Shown here: positions 58,557 through 64,000 of the stretch, piece by piece
Position numbering within the stretch: the stretch's first letter is position 1
Layout: each line of letters opens with the position of its first letter
Assembly: GCF_018402175.1 (NCBI RefSeq)
Contig: NZ_JAGYJK010000007.1
Location: forward strand, 1-64,000
Length of the DNA stretch: 64,000 nucleotides
Direction of reading: 5' to 3'
Source of the DNA: Yoonia sp.
Lineage (GTDB): Bacteria; Pseudomonadota; Alphaproteobacteria; Rhodobacterales; Rhodobacteraceae
Made by a program: the position numbers and the translations under genes
The notes under the pieces: model-generated
The model's database searches: none
What the model was told of the DNA's origin: nothing
Seen by the model: the letters and a program-made list of their open reading frames with translations, nothing else

Positions 58557-59735
58557 ATGAAAGTGCAGACATTGATCATAGGTGCCGGTGCCGCCGGCAT
58601 GATGTGCGCGGCCCATGCGGGGCCTGGCGTGCTGGTCGTGGACCATGCGCGCGCGGCGGGCGAAAAGATCCGCATCTCGGGGGGCGGGCGGTGCAATTTC
58701 ACCAATCTGCACACGGCGGCCGATAATTTCATCAGCCAGAACAGGCATTTCGCGAAATCCGCGCTGGGGCGCTATACACAATGGGATTTCATCGGGCTGG
58801 TCGATGCGCATCGCATCCCGTGGCATGAAAAGACGCTGGGCCAGTTGTTCTGCGATACATCGGCCAAGGATATCATCGCCATGTTGCGCGCGGAGATGGC
58901 GCGCGCGCGGGCAGAGCTGTGGCTTGACACGCAGCTGGGCGAAATTGGCCATGACGGCACCGGTTTCACCGTGACGCTGACCCGCGACGGGCGCGATGTG
59001 GCGGTGACGGCCCGCAATCTGGTGGTGGCCAGCGGCGGCAAGTCGATCCCCAAGATGGGGGCGACCGGCCTTGGCTATCAGATCGCGGCCCGTTTCGGGC
59101 TGCCGCTGGTAACGCCGCGCCCCGGATTGGTGCCGCTGACCTTTTCGGATGACCGGTTCAAGCCGCTGGCCGGCGTGGCGGCACCCGCACGGGTCACGGC
59201 GGGTGGCACGGCCTTTGACGAGGCGCTTTTGTTCACCCATCGCGGGCTGTCGGGACCTGCGGTGCTGCAAGCCTCATCCTATTGGGACGAAGGCGATCCG
59301 ATCAGCGTGAACCTGACCCCCGGCACCGATCTGCTGGGTGCCTTGCAAGGCCACCGCCACAGCGATCCGCGCAAGGCGCTGACAACGATCCTGTCGCTGT
59401 ATCTACCGGCGCGGCTGGTCGATTACCTGACCGAAGGGCTGGCCTTGACGGGGACCATGGCCGACCAAAGCGATGCAAGGCTTGCCACCATCTGCGCAGC
59501 ACTGGCGGATTGGCAGGTCACACCCTCTGGGTCCGAAGGGTACCGGACTGCGGAAGTGACGCTGGGCGGTGTCGATACGGACGCCCTGTCATCGCAGACA
59601 ATGGCGGCCAAGGCTGTGCCCGGCCTGTATTTCATCGGTGAATGTGTCGATGTCACCGGATGGTTGGGCGGGTATAATTTTCAATGGGCCTGGTCATCGG
59701 GATGGGCCGCAGGCCAGGCGATCCGGCAGGGGTAA
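58557..59735 (+). CDS. HI0933/BaiN/YhiN-family FAD-dependent oxidoreductase
   Basis: 392-residue flavoprotein. FAD motif TLIIGAGAAGMMCAAHAG, then KIRISGGGRCNFTN and NLVVASGGKSIPKMGATGLGY, TPRPGLVPLTF, LFTHRGLSGPAVLQASSYW and the C-terminal GLYFIGECVDVTGWLGGYNFQWAWSSG, all typical of the HI0933 family. The substrate is unknown. It sits opposite to all other genes of the division cluster, between ftsW and murD. Its TAA stop lies within a palindromic repeat. Confidence 0.9.
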   Translation: MKVQTLIIGAGAAGMMCAAHAGPGVLVVDHARAAGEKIRISGGGRCNFTNLHTAADNFISQNRHFAKSALGRYTQWDFIGLVDAHRIPWHEKTLGQLFCDTSAKDIIAMLRAEMARARAELWLDTQLGEIGHDGTGFTVTLTRDGRDVAVTARNLVVASGGKSIPKMGATGLGYQIAARFGLPLVTPRPGLVPLTFSDDRFKPLAGVAAPARVTAGGTAFDEALLFTHRGLSGPAVLQASSYWDEGDPISVNLTPGTDLLGALQGHRHSDPRKALTTILSLYLPARLVDYLTEGLALTGTMADQSDARLATICAALADWQVTPSGSEGYRTAEVTLGGVDTDALSSQTMAAKAVPGLYFIGECVDVTGWLGGYNFQWAWSSGWAAGQAIRQG

Positions 59736-59757
59736 GGTGGGTCTAGACCCACCCTAC
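59732..59757. repeat. Palindromic gene-end repeat, copy 3, supplying a stop codon
   Basis: GTAAGGTGGGTCT / AGACCCACCCTAC: 13-base arms with one mismatch and no loop, between the convergent ends of the flavoprotein gene and murD. The TAA stop at 59733-59735 is part of the left arm. Same family as 11406 and 38036. Confidence 0.75.
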
Positions 59758-59774
59758 GCACCGCGCATTACCCA

Positions 59775-61187
59775 TCAATCAGACTGACCCGCCAGTTCAG
59801 CCCTCACGCAGGTGATGAAATCCGCGCCGCGTTGTTCGAAATTATCATATTGATCGAACGACGCCGCTGCCGGTGCCAGCAGGACAACATCGCCCGGTTC
59901 GGCCTCTGCCGCGGCAAGTGCCACGGCGCGTGCCATCGTGGTGCAGACCTCGGTCGGGACGCCGGGCAATTGGCGGGCGAAATCCGCCGCCTCGCGCCCG
60001 ATGACATAGGCTTTGGCGACCTGCGCCAAATGCGGCAGAAGACCGTCCAGCCCACCCTCTTTCTGCAGACCGCCGCAGATCCAGCGGATCCGTGCAAAGG
60101 CCTGCAGCGCCTTGGCCGCGCTGTCCACATTGGTGGCCTTGCTGTCGTTGACGAAGCGCACGCCATCCCGTTCGGCGACCAGCTGGCTGCGGTGCGGCAA
60201 GCCGGGGTAGGATTGCATCGCCGCCTCGATCGCGCGCGGGCCAAGCCCCAGCGTCCGGCAGACCGCATAAGCGGCACAGGCGTTCTGATGGTTATGCGCG
60301 CCGGGCAGTCCGGCTATGGCGCGCAGGTCGATGGACCCGACCTGCCGGCCATGCCGGTATTCCGACAAGAACCCCTTGCGCGCGAAAACCGACCATGCGG
60401 CCTCGGTCAGTTTCTGCCCCGAGGACACCAGCACAACACGGTCATCCCCCGCCCCTTGGGCCAGCTGGTTGGCCAGATAGCGGCCTTCGTTTTCATCGAC
60501 GCCAATCACCGCGCGGTCGGGGCCACCTTCGGCAAACAGGCGCCGTTTTGCCGCGAAATAGCCGCCATGCCCTGCGTGCCGGTCCAGATGGTCGGGCGAC
60601 AGGTTGGTCAGTACCGCCACATCGGGCGTCAGCGCACGCGCCAGATCGGTCTGGTAAGAGGACAGTTCCAGCACCACCACCTCGCCATCGCGCGCAGGGT
60701 CTATATCAAGCACGCCGCGCCCGATATTGCCCGCCAGCTGCGCAGGTCGCCCGCTTTCGGCCAATATGTGATGGATCAGCGCAGATGTGGTGGATTTCCC
60801 GTTCGATCCGGTGACGGCCACGACGCGGGGTGTCGTCTCGAACCCGTCCCAGTCGTCGGTGGCAAAGGACTGAAAGAACAGCCCGATGTCATTGTCCACC
60901 GGCACGCCTGCGGCCCAGGCAGCGGCAATGGCGGGGTGTGGTGCAGGATAAAGATGGGGAATGCCCGGGCTGACGATCAGCGCCGCGACACCGTCATAGG
61001 AAACCGCTTTGGTCAGGTCGCGTAGCGCATAGCCTGCGGTTTGCGCCAGATCACGCCCTGCTTGCCCGTCATCCCAGACCACGACCTGCGCGCCGCCCGC
61101 CTGCAAGGCCTGCGCCGCGGCACGCCCCGACAGGCCCATGCCCAGCACCGCCACGATCGCCCCGTCATATCCGCGCACCGCAATCAT
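59775..61187 (-). CDS. murD: UDP-N-acetylmuramoyl-L-alanine--D-glutamate ligase
   Basis: 470-residue Mur ligase adding D-Glu. Motifs: [24 protein letters not shown] loop [66 protein letters not shown] and [19 protein letters not shown]. Four bases separate it from the mraY stop. Confidence 0.97.
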   Translation of the reverse strand: MIAVRGYDGAIVAVLGMGLSGRAAAQALQAGGAQVVVWDDGQAGRDLAQTAGYALRDLTKAVSYDGVAALIVSPGIPHLYPAPHPAIAAAWAAGVPVDNDIGLFFQSFATDDWDGFETTPRVVAVTGSNGKSTTSALIHHILAESGRPAQLAGNIGRGVLDIDPARDGEVVVLELSSYQTDLARALTPDVAVLTNLSPDHLDRHAGHGGYFAAKRRLFAEGGPDRAVIGVDENEGRYLANQLAQGAGDDRVVLVSSGQKLTEAAWSVFARKGFLSEYRHGRQVGSIDLRAIAGLPGAHNHQNACAAYAVCRTLGLGPRAIEAAMQSYPGLPHRSQLVAERDGVRFVNDSKATNVDSAAKALQAFARIRWICGGLQKEGGLDGLLPHLAQVAKAYVIGREAADFARQLPGVPTEVCTTMARAVALAAAEAEPGDVVLLAPAAASFDQYDNFEQRGADFITCVRAELAGQSD

Positions 61188-61191
61188 CGGA

Positions 61192-62274
61192 TCACCGCAC
61201 CTTCAGCGTGGCAAGGCCGATCATCGCAAGGATCAGCGCGATGATCCAGAACCGGATCACGATCTGCGGTTCGGACCAGCCTTGTTTTTCGTAATGATGG
61301 TGGATCGGGGCCATCAGGAACACCCGTTTGCCGGTGCGTTTGAAATAAAGCACCTGAATGATCACCGACAAAGCCTCGACCACGAACAGACCGCCGACGA
61401 TGGACAGTACGATCTCGTGCTTGGTGGCCACGGCGATGGCCCCCAGCGCGCCGCCCAAGGCCAGTGATCCGGTGTCGCCCATGAACACGGCGGCAGGGGG
61501 TGCGTTATACCAGAGAAACCCGAGGCCGCCGCCGATCAGCCCCATGGTGAAGATCAGCAATTCGCCGGTGTCGGGGACGTAATGCACGTCCAGATATTGG
61601 GTGAAATCGACCCGCCCCACGGCATAGGCGATCACCCCGAAAGTGCCTGCCGCGATCATCACCGGCATGATCGCCAGACCGTCCAGACCATCGGTCAGGT
61701 TCACCGCATTGGCCGACCCCACGATCACGATCACTGCGAAAGGCACGAAGAGCAGGCCAAGGTTGATCAGCGTGTCCTTGAAGATCGGCACAGCCAATCG
61801 GTTGGTCAGATCGTCGGGATGGTATTGCGCCGCCCAATAGGCTGCAATCGCCGCGATGGTAATACCCAGCAGGATACGCACCTTGCCCGACACGCCGGAT
61901 GTATTCTGTTTGGACACTTTGGCGTAATCATCGGCAAACCCGATGGCGGCAAAGGACAGCGTCACAAACAGCACCATCCAGACGAACGGATTGTCCAGCC
62001 GCGCCCATAGAAGCGTGGAAAAAGTCAGCGCCCCCACGATCAGCAAACCGCCCATCGTCGGCGTGCCGGCCTTGGCGAAATGGCCTTCTGGGCCGTCGCT
62101 GCGGATCGGCTGGCCCTTGCCCTGCTTGCGCCGCAACACGTTGATCAGCGGCCGCCCGAAGATGAAGCCAAAGACCAGCGCCGTCAGAAAGGCCCCACCG
62201 GCACGAAAGGTGATATAGCGAAACAGGTTAAAGACGTCGCCGCCATCCGAAAGTGCCGTCAGCCAGTAAAACAT
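61192..62274 (-). CDS. mraY: Phospho-N-acetylmuramoyl-pentapeptide-transferase
   Basis: 360-residue polytopic membrane enzyme making lipid I from UDP-MurNAc-pentapeptide and undecaprenyl phosphate. Family signatures: [12 protein letters not shown], the Asp pair in [23 protein letters not shown] and [14 protein letters not shown] near the C-terminus, with about ten hydrophobic segments. Confidence 0.97.
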   Translation of the reverse strand: MFYWLTALSDGGDVFNLFRYITFRAGGAFLTALVFGFIFGRPLINVLRRKQGKGQPIRSDGPEGHFAKAGTPTMGGLLIVGALTFSTLLWARLDNPFVWMVLFVTLSFAAIGFADDYAKVSKQNTSGVSGKVRILLGITIAAIAAYWAAQYHPDDLTNRLAVPIFKDTLINLGLLFVPFAVIVIVGSANAVNLTDGLDGLAIMPVMIAAGTFGVIAYAVGRVDFTQYLDVHYVPDTGELLIFTMGLIGGGLGFLWYNAPPAAVFMGDTGSLALGGALGAIAVATKHEIVLSIVGGLFVVEALSVIIQVLYFKRTGKRVFLMAPIHHHYEKQGWSEPQIVIRFWIIALILAMIGLATLKVR

Positions 62275-62286
62275 GATGTGGTCCTG

Positions 62287-63717
62287 TTATTCATCACCGC
62301 GGCGATGCCCGAGTTTGCGGATCGCGTCAACGACCAGCGATACCTTGCTGCCTTTTGATCCTTTGACCAGCACAACGTCGCCGCTGTCCACCAGCCGTGT
62401 GGCCTGCGCGGCAAGTTCGGCCGCGGTGGCCGCCCATTGCCCGCGTTTGCCCTGCGGCAAGGCGTCCCACAGATGCCGCATCAACGGCCCCGCGCAATGG
62501 ATCAGGTCAAGCTGCTGCAGATGGGGGTTCTGCGCCATGGCGGCATGCATCGCGACCTCGTCCGTGCCGAGTTCGAGCATGTCGCCCAGAATGGCGATCT
62601 TGCGCCCCTTGACGATCCGCCCCACCCCGTCGCGCGGCTGGCCTGCCGCGATCACCTCGAGCGAGGCGGCCAGCGATGTGGGATTGGCGTTGAACGCATC
62701 ATCCATCAGGTCAATCGTTTCGAATTCATTGGCCATATCAATCTGGATGATCTCGCGCGTGCCGCGCCCCGCAGGCGGCACCCAAAGTGCCAGATCAAGC
62801 GAAGCGGCGACAGGGTCCGCCCCAAGGGCCGCGACAACCGCCAACACACCCACCGCGTTCAGCCCGAAATGCCGCCCCGGCACTGACAGTTTGAACAGGT
62901 AATCATGCCCGGGCGATGTGGCACCGATCACCGTCACATCCTGCGAAATACGCAGATCGCTGATCCGCCAATCGCCTGCGGTTTCACCGAACAGCACGAT
63001 CTGCGCGCCGATATCGCGTGCGTGGTCCTGCATTATCGCCGTTGTCGCAACATCGCCGTTCAGCACCGCGATCCCGCCCGTTTCCAGCCCGTCAACAATC
63101 GTGGCCTTTTCAGCCGCGATCCCCGCAAGGCTTTCGAATGACGCCAGATGCGCCGCCGCCACGGTCGTGACCATCGCCACATGGGGCCGCGCCATGCATG
63201 ACAAAGGCGCGATTTCGCCCGGATTGCTCATCCCGATCTCGATCACGGCGAAATCGGCATCGGCGGGCATCCGCGCCAGCGTCAGCGGCACGCCCCAGTG
63301 GTTGTTATAAGACGCCTCGGCGGCATGGCATTTGCCTTGGCGGCTCAGCACGGTGCGCAGCATTTCCTTGGTCGATGTCTTGCCGACCGATCCGGTGATT
63401 GCCGCGATCCGCGCGGTGCTGCGGGCGCGCGCGGCGATGCCCAGCGCCTCCAGCCCCGCCAGCACGTCAGGGACGACCAGCAAAGGCGCATCGGCTGCGA
63501 CACCTGCGGGGCGGCGGCTGACAAGTGCGGCGGCGGCCCCTTTTTCCAGCGCCATGGCCACGAAATCATGCCCGTCGCGGACATCTGTCAAGGCCACGAA
63601 CAAATCGCCCTTTTGCAAGGTCCGTGTGTCGATCGACACGCCTGTCGCGGTCCAATCGCCATGGGCCACGCCACCCGTGGCAGTGGCTGCATCAACGGCG
63701 GTCCAAAGTGCGGTCAT
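62287..63717 (-). CDS. murF: UDP-N-acetylmuramoyl-tripeptide--D-alanyl-D-alanine ligase
   Basis: 476-residue Mur ligase attaching D-Ala-D-Ala. Motifs: GVSIDTRTLQKGDLFVAL, ATP loop AAITGSVGKTSTKEMLRTVL, NNHWGVPLTLARMP, EIGMSNPGEI, DDAFNANPTSLAASLEV and ILGDMLELG. Its ATG overlaps the murE stop (ATGA). Confidence 0.97.
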   Translation of the reverse strand: MTALWTAVDAATATGGVAHGDWTATGVSIDTRTLQKGDLFVALTDVRDGHDFVAMALEKGAAAALVSRRPAGVAADAPLLVVPDVLAGLEALGIAARARSTARIAAITGSVGKTSTKEMLRTVLSRQGKCHAAEASYNNHWGVPLTLARMPADADFAVIEIGMSNPGEIAPLSCMARPHVAMVTTVAAAHLASFESLAGIAAEKATIVDGLETGGIAVLNGDVATTAIMQDHARDIGAQIVLFGETAGDWRISDLRISQDVTVIGATSPGHDYLFKLSVPGRHFGLNAVGVLAVVAALGADPVAASLDLALWVPPAGRGTREIIQIDMANEFETIDLMDDAFNANPTSLAASLEVIAAGQPRDGVGRIVKGRKIAILGDMLELGTDEVAMHAAMAQNPHLQQLDLIHCAGPLMRHLWDALPQGKRGQWAATAAELAAQATRLVDSGDVVLVKGSKGSKVSLVVDAIRKLGHRRGDE

Positions 63718-64000
63718 ATCCGCCCCTCCAAGGCTGCGACGGCGACGCTGGCCTGTTCGACATCGTCAAAGGGCATCACCGTATCGCCAATGATCTGCCC
63801 GCTTTCATGGCCCTTGCCCGCGATCAGCAATGCATCGCCCGGTTGCAGCATGTCGATGCCGCGCAGGATCGCCTCGGCGCGGTCGGCGACCTCGGTCAGG
63901 CTGTCGCAGGCTTGCGCACCGGCCAGCACGGCGGCGCGGATGCTGGCGGGGTCTTCGGACCGGGGGTTGTCGTCGGTGACGATCACGCTGTCGGCAAATT
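63714..64000 (-). CDS. murE: UDP-N-acetylmuramoyl-tripeptide synthetase MurE, C-terminal part only
   Basis: Only the last ~95 codons lie in the window; the frame continues past base 64000. The meso-diaminopimelate recognition motif TDDNPRSEDPASIRAAV is present, followed by LLIAGKGHESGQ, so the substrate should be meso-DAP as in other Gram-negative bacteria. The stop overlaps the murF start (ATGA). Confidence 0.93.
   Translation of the reverse strand, partial: FADSVIVTDDNPRSEDPASIRAAVLAGAQACDSLTEVADRAEAILRGIDMLQPGDALLIAGKGHESGQIIGDTVMPFDDVEQASVAVAALEGRI

Overview
This G+C-rich window looks like chromosomal DNA of an alphaproteobacterium of the Rhodobacteraceae (Roseobacter/Rhodobacter group). 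The pointers are the gene strings glyQ-(small membrane protein)-glyS-ppdK, folB-folP-glmM and bolA-dnaJ-cobS/cobT; a long division and cell wall (dcw) cluster running into lpxC, bamD and recN; a CtrA-type box; and short dispersed repeats at gene ends. I cannot name genus or species. Nearly all of it is conserved core genome. The only mobile element seen is an IS30-family element cut by the left edge. No rRNA, tRNA, CRISPR array, prophage or riboswitch was recognised, and no gap without a gene exceeds about 210 bases.

Layout. 1-1.1 kb: IS30 transposase. 1.2-3.5 kb: DUF2244 protein, yqeY and divergent carA. 3.5-11.4 kb: glycosyltransferase behind a CtrA box, GntR regulator, HAD nucleotidase, UbiH-like monooxygenase, class V aminotransferase, two coupled Lrp/AsnC regulators divergent from ilvC. 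11.5-15.7 kb: EamA exporter and the overlapping operon folB-folP-glmM. 15.8-24.3 kb: SleB/CwlJ hydrolase, ppdK, glyS (frameshifted), small membrane protein, glyQ, trkH. 24.4-28.4 kb: photolyase-like flavoprotein and a two-gene molybdenum hydroxylase, both genes frameshifted. 28.4-32.9 kb: lyxose isomerase-like protein, C26 amidohydrolase, glcG-like gene, glcB and a tiny DUF2256 protein. 33-40.7 kb: acyltransferase, gatB, DUF4177, bolA, J-domain protein, cobS, FMN reductase, cobT. 40.7-46.3 kb: aminopeptidase P (frameshifted), DUF427, CLC channel, recN. 46.4-64 kb: bamD, lpxC, ftsZ, ftsA, ftsQ, ddl, murB, small membrane protein, murC, murG, ftsW, a flavoprotein gene on the opposite strand, murD, mraY, murF and the end of murE.

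How it fits together. The right quarter makes and polymerises the peptidoglycan precursor (MurE, MurF, MraY, MurD, MurG, MurC, MurB, Ddl, FtsW) and builds the division ring (FtsQ, FtsA, FtsZ), followed by lipid A (LpxC) and outer-membrane (BamD) genes. GlmM, upstream in the window, supplies the amino-sugar phosphate for the same pathway. CobS and CobT are subunits of the aerobic cobaltochelatase. GlyQ/GlyS and GatB serve translation.

Most notable are four genes (glyS, a 2Fe-2S subunit, its molybdopterin partner and pepP), each broken by what reads as one extra base; a perfect TTAA-N7-TTAAC box before a glycosyltransferase; two families of short repeats at gene ends, sometimes supplying the stop codon; a FolB with an extra domain resembling an amino-acid-kinase fold; and a photolyase-like protein whose domains appear permuted. 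I saw no clearly novel multi-gene system.
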